This document shows, in pieces, positions 26,981 through 35,410 of a DNA stretch of 64,000 nucleotides; the first letter of the stretch is position 1; every line of letters starts with the position of its first letter. Source of the DNA: JAAYZX01 sp040770645. GTDB lineage: Bacteria; Actinomycetota; Thermoleophilia; RBG-16-64-13. A model generated the notes under the pieces. The model ran no database searches and was not told the DNA's origin. It saw nothing but the letters and a program-made list of their open reading frames with translations. The stretch covers positions 1 to 64,000 of the forward strand of contig JAXGIS010000007.1 in the NCBI GenBank assembly GCA_040770645.1, given 5' to 3'. Both the position numbers and the translations under genes were made by a program.

Positions 26981-27445
26981 TCAGTCGAGCACCCTATCCC
27001 ACTCGGTTGGCGCCGCCCCCTTTTCCGTCGCGACAGCCAAAGCCGAACGGGCCATCTCCGCCAACGCGGCCAGGGCCTGCACCCGCCGCTCCAAGAACTC
27101 GGCCCACTGGGCCAGCAATAGCCGGCCGCGTTCGGTCAACTCGTACGTGCGGCGCGACGGACCACTCGTCTGTTCCTCCCATGTGGACACCACACCACCA
27201 TCCTCTTCGAGCGCCCTCAGCACACGATAGACGCTCCCGGGATCCACACGGGTCTGCCCACCCACCATGTCCTCCACCAACTCGATCAGCCGATAGCCGT
27301 GCGCCGGACCGTGGGCCAAGCAGGTGAGCAGGGCCGTCTCCATGAGCGACTGCCGCAGACGTCCACGACCCGCCAAACCGCGCGGGCAACTCCACCGATT
27401 CTCGACCTCGGCGCCGTCGTCGGTCCGTTTTTCCTCGTCCGCCAT
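26981..27445 (-). CDS. PadR-family transcription regulator
   Basis: A 154-residue PadR-type winged-helix regulator. The DNA-binding domain covers residues ~30-115: METALLTCLAHGPAHGYRLI, DPGSVYRVLRALEEDGGVVS, then the wing SRRTYELTERGRLLLAQW. A short C-terminal helix for dimerisation follows. It abuts the flavoprotein gene, and its own promoter region carries a perfect inverted repeat (27466-27484), so autoregulation is likely. Confidence 0.88.
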   Translation of the reverse strand: MADEEKRTDDGAEVENRWSCPRGLAGRGRLRQSLMETALLTCLAHGPAHGYRLIELVEDMVGGQTRVDPGSVYRVLRALEEDGGVVSTWEEQTSGPSRRTYELTERGRLLLAQWAEFLERRVQALAALAEMARSALAVATEKGAAPTEWDRVLD

Positions 27446-27465
27446 GAACCCTCACTGCTCACCAT

Positions 27466-27484
27466 TATATGTGTCATGCATATA
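27466..27484. promoter_or_regulatory. Candidate PadR operator
   Basis: Inverted repeat tatatg-N7-catata centred 30 bp upstream of the padR start. The AT-rich dyad stands out in GC-rich surroundings, and its arms and spacing resemble PadR-type operators. Binding by the adjacent regulator is inference. Confidence 0.45.
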
Positions 27485-27665
27485 GATGATAGTCTGTGGC
27501 TGCTCTGTCCACAAGCCCCATCAAGTTGCCGCCTGCGGCCCGCACTGCGACCGGGGCAGCCTCACACCCCCATCACAAGCAGTTCTTCTATGGGTGCTCG
27601 GCAACGACACCCGCACAACCGCAAGACGGCTACAATAGCCTTCCACCCATGGGGAGGAGACCGGA

Positions 27666-28434
27666 ATGAGCAACAACGGAAACAATACCGTCGTGTATGT
27701 GGTACTTGGGGCCACGGGTAGCATCGGCAGCCGTGTAGCGCGCCGGCTGGCCGAGATGGAGTGCCAAGCCGTGCTGGCGGCGCGTGACACTACCAAGCTG
27801 GAACGGTTGTCGGAGGAACTCCAGGTTCCCGCGGTCTCCCTTGATGCCACGCGGTTCGACCATGTGGAAGCCGCTCTTGAGCAGATTCGCCGTTCCTTGG
27901 GCCGGCTGGACGGAGTCGTGAACTGCGTCGGCAGCGTACCCCCAGCAAAGCCCATCACGGAGATTAGCGGGCGCGATTGGGTGGAGCACATCGATGCCAA
28001 CCTCACTTCAGCGTTCGCCACGGTGAGGGCCGCGGCGCAGACCATGAGTGAAAGCGGTGGGTCTGTGGTCCTGATCTCGGCGGCCGACGCGCTCGTGGGG
28101 AGACCGCATTGCGAGCTGTTCGCAGCCGTCAAGGGCGGTGTGGCTGCACTTACCCGCGCGGCCTGCGGCCGGTTACGCGCCGTACGGCCTGCGCATCAAC
28201 TGCGTGGCCCCCGGAACCCTCACCCCGTCAGTTCCCGCTCTGGACTACGAGCCCGATCTCGAGGTCCCAAAAGACCCGGAAACCGACCAAGCGTGGGACA
28301 CGCGGGACACGATCCAGGTCGGTTCGCCGGACAATGTGGCGGCGGCTGTGGTGTGGCTGCTGCAACCGGAGCAGTCATGGGTCACGGGCCAGGTCCTAGG
28401 CGTGGATGGAGGTCTGGCGAACTGCCGCTCCTGA
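27666..28434 (+). CDS. Short-chain dehydrogenase/reductase, frameshifted, with Phe at the catalytic Tyr position
   Basis: SDR-fold oxidoreductase of ~255 residues. The nucleotide motif is VVLGATGSIGSRVARRL, then DGVVNCVGSVPP (NNAG region) and GGSVVLISAADAL (catalytic Ser region). The expected YxxxK is FAAVK (in CELFAAVKGGVAALTRAA), so the catalytic Tyr is replaced by Phe while the Lys is retained. The frame then shifts near 28165, and the adjacent frame continues GLRINCVAPGTLTPSVPALD and GQVLGVDGGLANCRS, ending at 28434. If the Phe is real the enzyme may be inactive or use another acid. A GGGGAGGAGACC ribosome site precedes the start. Confidence 0.75.
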
Positions 28435-28481
28435 CCGCGGCCACTTCCTGACCGCGGCCACTTCCTGACGGCGACTACTTC
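28431..28481. repeat. 17-bp tandem repeat
   Basis: Two exact copies of ctgaccgcggccacttc (28431-28447 and 28448-28464) and a third diverged copy (28465-28481). The array spans the stop of the SDR gene and the stop of the convergent cobO gene. Confidence 0.7.
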
Positions 28482-28990
28482 TCGATACCCACGCGCGCCT
28501 GAACCCCGCGCTGGTAGTAATGCTTGATCTCACGCATTTCGGTCACGAGGTCGGCCGCCGCTACAACACGCGAGTCTGCATCGCGCCCGGTAATAACGAG
28601 TTCCACCCCAGTCGGGCGGGCCGCGATCACCTCCAGCAATTCGCGCACCGTGAACAGACCCAGGCTGGTGGCGATATTGGCCTCATCCAAGACCACAACA
28701 TCGAACTCTCCCGACACCAACGCCGCGCGGACATCGTCCAAGCCCGCCTTCGCCGCTGCGCAGTCCTCCGCCGCCGGTTCACCGTAGATGAAGCAACCCC
28801 GTCCGTACTGCCGCACAGTGATCAGGTCGGCGAAGCGCTGGAGCGCCTTCATCTCGCTGTACTCCATGCCTTTGACGAATTGGACGAAGAGCACCCGCAA
28901 CCCCGCGCCCGCCGCCCGCACGGCCAAGCCGAGCGCCGCCGTGGTCTTGCCCTTGCCGTCCCCCGTGTACACCTGCACGTAGCCTTCCAT
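28475..28990 (-). CDS. cobO: Cob(I)alamin adenosyltransferase CobO/CobA type
   Basis: A 171-residue ATP:corrinoid adenosyltransferase of the CobA/CobO/BtuR family, which makes the Co-adenosyl bond in adenosylcobalamin synthesis or salvage. The P-loop is VYTGDGKGKTTAALGLA, followed by VLFVQFVKGMEYSEM, the Walker-B-like VVVLDEANIA and LVITGRDADSRVV. The start at 28990 places the P-loop near the N-terminus as in the family; a longer reading would add a Cys/Gly-rich stretch. It is transcribed away from the cobalamin riboswitch operon, from the same ~450-bp intergenic region, which fits a shared corrinoid theme. Confidence 0.92.
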   Translation of the reverse strand: MEGYVQVYTGDGKGKTTAALGLAVRAAGAGLRVLFVQFVKGMEYSEMKALQRFADLITVRQYGRGCFIYGEPAAEDCAAAKAGLDDVRAALVSGEFDVVVLDEANIATSLGLFTVRELLEVIAARPTGVELVITGRDADSRVVAAADLVTEMREIKHYYQRGVQARVGIEK

Positions 28991-29056
28991 GGCCCCGTAC
29001 CCTACACCGCAACACCCAAGTACGCAACCCCCGAGCCCACAGCAGGGGCCAAGCGC

Positions 29057-29085
29057 TTGCATTGTCTGCATCTGCCGTCTACCAT
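29057..29085 (+). promoter_or_regulatory. Possible promoter of the riboswitch operon
   Basis: TTGCAT (29057-29062) and TACCAT (29080-29085) separated by 17 bp, placing the start of transcription at about 29092, just before the cobalamin riboswitch. Weak matches to the consensus. Confidence 0.3.
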
Positions 29086-29107
29086 GAGGAAGCGTATCAA
29101 TAGAGGC

Positions 29108-29300
29108 GCGCGGCTATGTGCTTAGGGAAGCCGGTGAGAGTCCGGCGCGATCCCGTCGCTGTAACCGGTCGCCGCAACGTGACTCGTCGCCACCCTCGCA
29201 AGGGTTGGGCGTATGAGGCCACTGGACCTGAGGGTCTGGGAAGGCAACGGAGCGGTGATGTTGGAACCGGAAGCCAGAAGACCTGCCTTGCCGCTTGCAG
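29108..29300 (+). promoter_or_regulatory. Cobalamin (B12) riboswitch
   Basis: Class-I adenosylcobalamin-type aptamer. Diagnostic pieces in order: gggaagccggtgagagtccg near 29126, gatcccgtcgctgtaaccg near 29150 (the conserved CCCGC..CTGTAA core), a GC hairpin at 29195-29215, and the closing B12 box with gaagccagaagacctgcc at 29270-29287. It reads on the plus strand, ~140 bp upstream of the DUF4430-SLH gene, with an intrinsic terminator between. In the family, ligand binding shuts off corrinoid-uptake or synthesis genes; here it should repress the downstream transport operon when cobalamin is plentiful. Confidence 0.92.
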
Positions 29301-29352
29301 AGCTGCTTGACCCACGCGGATGGGTGCTCGGCAACCGATCAGGTGAAGTGCA

Positions 29353-29380
29353 CCCCGCTGACACTGGCAGCGGGGTTTTT
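29353..29380 (+). terminator. Intrinsic terminator after the riboswitch (expression platform)
   Basis: Stem ccccgctg/cagcgggg (29353-29360 with 29368-29375), 7-base loop, followed by five T then gttt. This is the only classical U-tailed terminator clearly seen in the window. Its position between aptamer and first gene supports a transcription-attenuation riboswitch. Confidence 0.85.
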
Positions 29381-29442
29381 GTTTCTAGGAGCACTTTGCA
29401 CTATAGCGCTCGCGCCGGGAGATGGAGAAAGGCGGATTGAGG

Positions 29443-30807
29443 ATGAGGAAGAAGATGCTCCTGGCTGTGGTGGTGCCCGCGTTAGCACTGTTGCTGACGG
29501 TGCTCATGGCGGCACCCGCGTGGGCGGTAACCGTGAACGTGCGCGTGCAGGGCTTGAACGGCGAGGTCTGCGCCCCGATACAGGTGAACGTTCCCGAAAA
29601 CCTGACCGTCACCGACAGCCATGGCGCCGTGATCAACTGCGGTCCGGCCAACCCGCTCGGCGCCCTGTATATGGCGGCCCAGGCCGAGAGTTTTCCCTTC
29701 GTTACCGAGGGCGGCGGGGCATTCCTGAACTCCATCGCCGGAGTGGGTGGCCCTCCCGACTGGTCCAGTTGGTGGCTGTACGCGGTGAACGGCTGCATCC
29801 CCATGGTGGGCATGCTGGATTGGGAGCTTCGTGAGGACGACCGCATCCTCTTCTTCGAAGCCGGGGGAGACCCCATGGCGCCCTGGGTAGACAAAGAACT
29901 CGTGGTAGTGGGGCCGAAGACGGCTCCGGCGGGTACGCCGGTCACCCTGACGGTGGTGGGTGACGACTTGGGCAAAGCCAACTCCCCCGCCGACGCCCTG
30001 CGCTTCGATCTCGATCCGGCCACGGACGTAGAGTTGCCGGCGGCCTTTGCCCCGGTGAGCGGCGCAACTGTGCACGTAGGTGCAGTCACGTACGTCAGCG
30101 ATGCTCAGGGGCGGGTGACCATCCCCAGCCTGCCGGTCGGCACCCAGGCCGTGTGGGCTGAGAAAACTTATGATGAAGACTGGCAGTACATCACGGGTCC
30201 GGGCGGACTGACCATCACCGGTGAGTTCGCCGATGTAACCTCGGCTCATCCCAATTACGACGCCATCCACGCCATTGCCGGTGCCGGCATCGTAGAAGGA
30301 TACAAGAACAGCCCCGGAGACCTGACCCCCAACTTCGGGCCAAGCGACAACCTCTTTCGCGCCCAGTTCGCCAAGATGCTTTCCTTGGCGCTTTCGCTGG
30401 AGATCGTATCGGGCGCCGCCACACCCTTCACGGACTTGGGTGACCGCACGACTGGAAACCCCTATCCCCACGACTACGTGGCGGCAGCCTTCTCGAAGGG
30501 CATTATCAGGGGCCTTACAGCCAGCACCTTCGGTACCTATGAGCAGGTGACCCGTGCGCAGGTGGTGACCATGGTGGTCAGAGCGGCGGAGATGATCGCC
30601 CCGTCGGCTCTGACACAAGCTCCTGCATCCTTCACAGCTACTTGGGGAGCCTTCTCCCCCGATCATCAAGACAACGCCCGCATCGCCGAATTCAATGGCC
30701 TACTCAACGGTCTCCCTCTTGACGGTGCGGCCGCCGACCCATGGGCGCCCATGACTCGGGCGGAAACCGCCCAAATCATTGCCAACCTCGCAACCCTCAT
30801 CAAATAG
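29443..30807 (+). CDS. Secreted DUF4430 (transcobalamin C-terminal-like) protein with SLH domains
   Basis: 454 residues from ATG 29443 (AAAGGCGG 8 bp upstream; ATG 29422 is an alternative). A signal peptide (MLLAVVVPALALLLTVLMAA, cleavage after AWA) precedes a DUF4430 domain at ~28-150: NPLGALYMAAQAESFPFVTE and WSSWWLYAVNGCIPMVGM, the family's W-x-Y-x-VNG pattern. A second beta-rich domain follows (~150-255). SLH repeats fill the rest (FADVTSAHPNYDAIHAIAGA; FTDLGDRTTGNPYPHDYVAA; a degenerate third to the end). Pfam DUF4430 is the transcobalamin/intrinsic-factor beta-domain fold. As first gene after a B12 riboswitch, it probably captures corrinoid at the S-layer. Intact frame. Confidence 0.9.
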   Translation: MRKKMLLAVVVPALALLLTVLMAAPAWAVTVNVRVQGLNGEVCAPIQVNVPENLTVTDSHGAVINCGPANPLGALYMAAQAESFPFVTEGGGAFLNSIAGVGGPPDWSSWWLYAVNGCIPMVGMLDWELREDDRILFFEAGGDPMAPWVDKELVVVGPKTAPAGTPVTLTVVGDDLGKANSPADALRFDLDPATDVELPAAFAPVSGATVHVGAVTYVSDAQGRVTIPSLPVGTQAVWAEKTYDEDWQYITGPGGLTITGEFADVTSAHPNYDAIHAIAGAGIVEGYKNSPGDLTPNFGPSDNLFRAQFAKMLSLALSLEIVSGAATPFTDLGDRTTGNPYPHDYVAAAFSKGIIRGLTASTFGTYEQVTRAQVVTMVVRAAEMIAPSALTQAPASFTATWGAFSPDHQDNARIAEFNGLLNGLPLDGAAADPWAPMTRAETAQIIANLATLIK

Positions 30808-30825
30808 CGAAATATCAGGTAGCGG

Positions 30826-31943
30826 ATGGCCACGCGGCAACAGCAACGCACACAGCGGCCCGCCTCTATTCTCGGGAAACGGACGGTGACCCGAGTGTGG
30901 ATGCTCGCCCTGTGCGCGCTGCTGATTGCTGTGCCGGTGGTGGCGGCGGGCTGCGGACCGCAGCCCGCCGCCACCACCCACGTCGACTCCACCGCCGCTC
31001 CACTTCTTCCCCCACCGCCGGCCAAACGGAGACGGACGCCACCTCGAGGACACTTCCTACCCGGCTCTTGGTCTCGCGAGACTTTGGGGCGGAGATCCTG
31101 CTCGATGTCACGGCCGAACTCGACACCCCCACCAGCGTCATGGCCTTGTTGGCCACCAACGCCAAGGTGGAAACCGGCTACGGTGGTGGCTTCGTGGGCG
31201 CCATCAACGGCCTGCGCTCCACTTTCGCCACTGCCGGTCCGGGCAAGGCGGCCGACTGGTTCTACTGGGTAGACGGGCGCTTGGCCGACATCGGCGCCGA
31301 CTACTCTATGCTCCAGGGCGGAGAGGTGGTGTGGTGGGACTACCACGTCTGGTCGGGAACGGCCATGATCCCCACCTCTTTGTCCGCCTTCCCCCGCCCC
31401 TTCACCCTGCGAGAGCTTGCGTGGTCTGCACCGGGCCTTACTTCAGAAGTATCCGAATGGGCTCACGCAAACGGGCTCACGCTGGGAACGGAGCTGGCTC
31501 CGGACACGGTGCCGACCGGGTTTGCCCTGTTGGCCCTGCCTTTCGACTCCTTACCCTTGCCCCCTTGGCTCGAGAAGCTGCTCGCGCGCGGAAACAGCGG
31601 CGGGGTGTTCGTAACAGTGGCAGAGCCTGAGCCTGCTGCCACATCCGAACCGACCGCGGCGTCTGACCAAACGGCTTCGCCCGGCCCGCAGTTGACCGCC
31701 CTGACCGAAGCCGGCCGTACCACGGAGACGCTTGAGGCTGCGGCCCTGTGCCTCCCGCACCCCGACGACCCCGACGCCGTGCTCCTGGTGATTCTGGGTG
31801 TGGACGCACCGGCTGTGCGAAGCCTGCTCACTTCTCTCACAACCTCGGCCACACAGGCGCGGGTGGCCCTGGGAATGACCGCAGATGGAGTGCTCATCCC
31901 TCTGCCCGACAACGAGGGCAGGATGGCGGGAGACGCATCATGA
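30826..31943 (+). CDS. DUF4430 lipoprotein, one frameshift
   Basis: A membrane-anchored second DUF4430 protein (~370 aa). The N-terminus has a signal helix (RVWMLALCALLIAVPVV) and lipobox VAAGC, so the mature protein would start at Cys ~45. Around 31000 the frame shifts by one, and the rest is clean. The domain shows TPTSVMALLATNAKVETGYG, FVGAINGLRSTF, ADWFYWVDGRLADIGADYSM and GGEVVWWDYHVW, the classic DUF4430 ending. The C-terminal ~150 residues are an Ala/Thr-rich linker and a small unidentified domain. It ends in an ATGA overlap with EcfT. Role: corrinoid binding next to the membrane (inference from riboswitch and fold family). Confidence 0.82.
30936..30978. repeat. 43-bp near-perfect palindrome inside the lipoprotein signal region
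   Basis: Two exact 21-base arms (30936-30956 and 30958-30978) around a single A. It encodes the lipobox region on the plus strand. The minus strand encodes the same VVAAGCGPQPAATT, because of the symmetry. The gene's frameshift lies 20-30 bp downstream. A structure this strong inside a coding region would challenge replication and sequencing alike. Confidence 0.75.
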
Positions 31944-32848
31944 GCCGCCACAGTCACAGAGCTGCGGCCCCTGTCGGCCTCGCGTCCCGCCGAGCCCCGG
32001 CCGTAGCGGCGCACACGGGCCTGTTGATCGCCGCCGCCTTGGTGGTGGGCAATCCCCTGATCCTGGGCGGCATCCTGCTCGCCTGCCTGTGCACGCTTAA
32101 AGGCAGCGACCGCCTGCGCGCCTCTCTGCCCTACTTCCGCGTGGGGCTGTATGCCGGCCTCACCATTTTGGTGATCAATCCCATATTCTCAACCGGGGGT
32201 ATCAACCCCCTGTTCTCAACGGCCCTGGGGCCCTTCCACCTCCGTCTCACTTGGGAGAGCATAGCCTTCGGAGCCGGACAGGCACTGCATTTGGTCACGA
32301 TTATCGTGGCTTTTGCCACCACGACGCTGGTGCTGGATCAGGATTACCAGCTCTCCTTGCTGAGCCGGCTGTCCACCCGCTCGGCGTTGGTGGTGTCACT
32401 GGCCACGCGATTGCTCCCCGTGCTCTCCCGAGACGCCGCGCGTATCAGTGATGCGCAACGCTCGCGGGGAGCAGAACTGGACCGCGGGCGCTGGCGAGAC
32501 CGCGCCGCCGCCCGCGGGCCTCTCCTTACCGGACTCCTCACGCAGAGCTTGGAGCGCGCGACAGATGTGGCTGCCTCCATGGAGACCCGCGGGTTCGGGA
32601 GGGCCGGTCGCACCCGCTGGAGCCGGCACCTGCGCTGGAAACCACCCGACCACGCCGTCGTCGCCACCGCCGCTAGCGCCTTTTTGCTCCTGATCGTGGG
32701 CACGGTGCAGGGGCGGTTCTCCTTAAGCTACTTTCCCGTCATTGCCAACCCACTTGACGGCTTCCTCGCGCCTACCGGCATCGGCCTCGTTCTTCTTGCA
32801 CTCATCCCTTCCCTTTGGAGCCTGCAGTGGCGCCCCTCGTCTCGGTAG
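31940..32848 (+). CDS. ecfT: ECF transporter transmembrane component EcfT
   Basis: A 302-residue CbiQ/EcfT-family membrane subunit. The membrane core spans roughly residues 25-155 with ILVINPIFSTGGINPLFSTA in an extracellular loop. The two coupling-helix Ala-Arg-Gly-type motifs that contact the ATPases are present as DAQRSRGAELDRG (~175) and SMETRGFGRAGRT (~220). A terminal helix pair follows. Its start overlaps the lipoprotein stop (ATGA) and its end overlaps the ATPase gene by 34 bp, so all are coupled. It transmits ATPase movement to the S component. Confidence 0.88.
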   Translation: MSRHSHRAAAPVGLASRRAPAVAAHTGLLIAAALVVGNPLILGGILLACLCTLKGSDRLRASLPYFRVGLYAGLTILVINPIFSTGGINPLFSTALGPFHLRLTWESIAFGAGQALHLVTIIVAFATTTLVLDQDYQLSLLSRLSTRSALVVSLATRLLPVLSRDAARISDAQRSRGAELDRGRWRDRAAARGPLLTGLLTQSLERATDVAASMETRGFGRAGRTRWSRHLRWKPPDHAVVATAASAFLLLIVGTVQGRFSLSYFPVIANPLDGFLAPTGIGLVLLALIPSLWSLQWRPSSR

Positions 32849-34688
32849 AACATCTCAGCTACCGCTACCCGGGCTCCCCCCCAGAAGCCCGCCCCGACGT
32901 GCGGCACGTGAGCTTCACCTTGGAGCCGGGAGAAGTGGTACTCCTCCTCGGCCGTTCCGGCTGTGGCAAGTCCACGGTGTTGCGGGCGCTGAACGGGCTG
33001 GTGCCCCACTTCTACGGGGGAACGTTTGCCGGTCGCGTCCTCGTCAACGGCAAGGACACCCGCTCCACCCGCCCCCGTGATCTGGGACGCGTGGTGGGTT
33101 TGGTGTTCCAAGACCCCGAGAGTCAGGCCGTTATGACCACGGTAGAACGTGAGATCGCTTTTGGACTGGAGAACACAGGCACACCGGTAGCGGCAATCGG
33201 CCGTCTCGTGGAGGAATCTTTGGTGGCCCTGGGGTTGTCGCACTTGCGACGGGCTCCCCTCTCCACCCTCTCCGGAGGCGAGCTACAGAAGGTGGCCCTT
33301 GCCGCGGTGTTGGCGATGCAACCTCAACTCCTTCTGCTCGATGAACCCACCTCCCAACTCGACCCCGTGAGCGCCGAGGAGTTGCTCTCGGCCTTGCGGC
33401 GCCTGAGTGAGGATACCGGCACCACCATCGTGCTGGCCGAGCACCGGGTCGATCGCTGTCTGCACTTGGCAGGGAGGGTGCTGTTCATGGAGAACGGATG
33501 CCTGGTACTGGATACAACGCCCACCGACTTCGCGTCTTGGGCCGCCGAGCATCACATCGACTTCCTGCCCCCAGTCACACGCCTCTTTGCCCCGGGAACA
33601 GGGCTTCCCTTAACGGTCCGCGACGCCAGGCTGGCCATGAACCACGCCGGCAGGCGGTTCGTGCTGCCCCGTTTGCCTGGGGCTCATCCCGTTGAGGCGC
33701 CGGTCTCCGTGTCGCCCAAGCGAGCATTGCCGGTCTCCTCCAAGCCGGATGACGAATCACTGAGTGTCGGATTGTCTGGCGGCGGACGGAAGGACGCCGG
33801 CACACGGGGAGGCGCCGGCACACGGGGAGGCGCCGGCACACGGATGGGCGCCAGCACCAAGGGGGGCGCCGGAAGACGGGCGCCCGTACCCTCCTCATGC
33901 CACCTTCTACAGGTGAACCGCCTCGCAGTCGGCTACCCTCCCGATCCACCGCTGCTGGAAGACATCGAAATCGAACTGCGCAGTGGGGAGATCGTGGCTC
34001 TGCTGGGCGAGAACGGATGTGGCAAATCCACGCTGATCTCACACTTCAACGGACTGAGAAAACCGCTGGCCGGTGAGGTGCTGATTGACGGCCGTCGAGT
34101 ATCTGCCATGTCCGTGGCCGAGGCCGCCCGGTCGTGCGCCGTATTGGGGCAGAATCCGGGCGACTACTTCGTGCGCGATACGCTGGGCGAGGAGTTGGAT
34201 TACTCTTTGAAACTGCACACGGAACCCGGTCCCGAGCGAGAGCACTTGCGAGAAGCCGTGATCGCCGATCTGGGGCTGGAGTCACTGCTCCCACGCAATC
34301 CTCGCGACCTCTCCGGGGTGAGCGCACGCGCGCCGCGCTCGCTCTGCTCGCGTGCGCGCATCCACCGTTCTTGGTCCTCGACGAGCCCACGCGCGGGCTC
34401 GACCCCACCGCCAAGGCCGGATTGGCCGCCCTCCTCGCCCGCTGGGCGCAGGCGGGTATGGGCGTGCTGGTGGTCACTCACGACATAGAGTTCGCAGCCG
34501 CGTGCGTCCGCCGCGTGATCCTGCTCGGCGATGGAGGCGTCCTGGCCGACGGCCCCGTCGACGAGGTGCTCGACGGCTCTCTCTTCTTCTCCACCCAAAT
34601 CAACCGACTGTTGCGCCACACCCTGCCCGGGGTGCTGCGCGCCGACCAGGTGGTTCTGGCGTCCGGGGAGGCGGGAAGTGCAGCCTGA
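32815..34688 (+). CDS. ecfA: Fused ECF ATPase (EcfA1-EcfA2 in one chain), one frameshift
   Basis: A double ABC ATPase of ~625 residues. First domain: Walker A LLLGRSGCGKSTVLRAL (~45), Q-loop VFQDPESQ, signature STLSGGELQKVALAAV, Walker B LLLLDEPTSQLDP, H-loop VLAEHR. A linker of ~90 residues contains a Gly/Thr/Arg repeat. Second domain: Walker A LLGENGCGKSTLISHF (~400), Q-loop region VLGQNPGDYF, then the signature DLSGG, interrupted by loss of one G near 34317. The adjacent frame resumes ERTRAALALL and Walker B FLVLDEPTRGLDP, with THD at the H-loop. Start TTG 32815 or GTG 32827. It powers cobalamin uptake together with EcfT and the S component. Confidence 0.88.
33795..33866 (+). repeat. 18-bp in-frame tandem repeat in the ATPase linker
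   Basis: Four units of cgccggcacacggggagg (the third and fourth diverged), encoding AGTRGG-like hexapeptides in the linker between the two ABC domains. The unit is a multiple of three, so copy number changes would keep the frame. Confidence 0.8.
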
Positions 34689-35407
34689 GACCGCACGCCC
34701 CACCACCCTCGTCGCCCGCGTGGCGGCGCCGGCGGTCTTGGCCGCCGGCGCCGCCACGCTCGCGCACTGGCCTTCGTGCGACCCGGGTCACTGCAGTGGG
34801 GAACCCTGGCTCTGGCGACAGTGGTACTGGTGGGTGCCACTCTGACCTGGGCTCTGGGCCGTCGATTGGCTGCGGCTCAGGATTGGCGCTGGTAGCCGCC
34901 ATGGCGGCCCTGGCCACGGCCGGGCGCGTGCTCTTCGCCTCGCTCCCCAATTTCAAACCGGTGACCATCATGGTCCTGGTGTCGGGGGTGGCCCTCGGCC
35001 CCAGAGCCGGATTCATGGTGGGAGCAGCTACCGGGCTCGTGTCCAATCTGTTCTTCGGTCAAGGTCCGTGGACCCCCTGGCAGATGCTGGCTTGGGGTCT
35101 GGTGGGACTCGTGGGCGGCGCGTTGGGCCGCAAACACCGCGTCCCCTCTCGCTGGACGCTCGCATGGGTGGGAGGCTTTCTGGCCCTGGCCTTTGACTGG
35201 TTCGTCTCCCTGTGGATGTTCCTGGCTTTCACCAACCGCACCCTGGGCGCCTTCCTGGCGCTCTACCTACATGGCCTCCCCTTCGATGCCGCTCACGTAG
35301 CGGCCACCGTGCTCGGGGCCTTGGCTTTCGGGCCCCAAGCGGTTCGCATCCTGGCCCGCTACCAAGCACGGACCTCTCCTCATCTGATACCTTTAGAGGA
35401 CAAATAG
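34678..35407 (+). CDS. ECF transporter substrate-binding (S) component, frameshifted near the N-terminus
   Basis: About 243 residues. The GTG start overlaps the ATPase stop by 11 bp. Helix 1 (LVARVAAPAVLAAGAATLA) lies in the first frame, LALATVVLVGATLTWALGRR in a second, and from about 34895 the frame is clean: ALVAAMAALATAGRVLFASL, FKPVTIMVLVSGVALGPRAG, FMVGAATGLVSNLFFGQGPW, AWGLVGLVGGALGRK and two further helices. The NFFFGQGPWTPWQ-type loop and small helices fit the CbrT-like/ECF S group. With a riboswitch and DUF4430 proteins in the operon, cobalamin or a precursor is the probable substrate. Breaks are near 34770 and 34890, next to a 16-bp inverted repeat. Confidence 0.75.
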
Positions 35408-35410
35408 ATC

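Noticed and set aside
29482..30669. 395-codon open frame on the minus strand
   Set aside because: It lies opposite the DUF4430-SLH gene, has no family resemblance, and reflects GC-rich third-codon bias.
30666..31346. Minus-strand frame containing a lipobox-like VVAAGC
   Set aside because: The sequence comes from the 43-bp palindrome opposite the true lipoprotein gene; there is no signal helix or other domain.
34720..34757. Inverted repeat after the ATPase as a terminator
   Set aside because: The 16-bp stem (34720-34735 with 34742-34757) lies inside the reading frame of the S component and encodes its first hydrophobic helix; an operon terminator here would cut off the S component.
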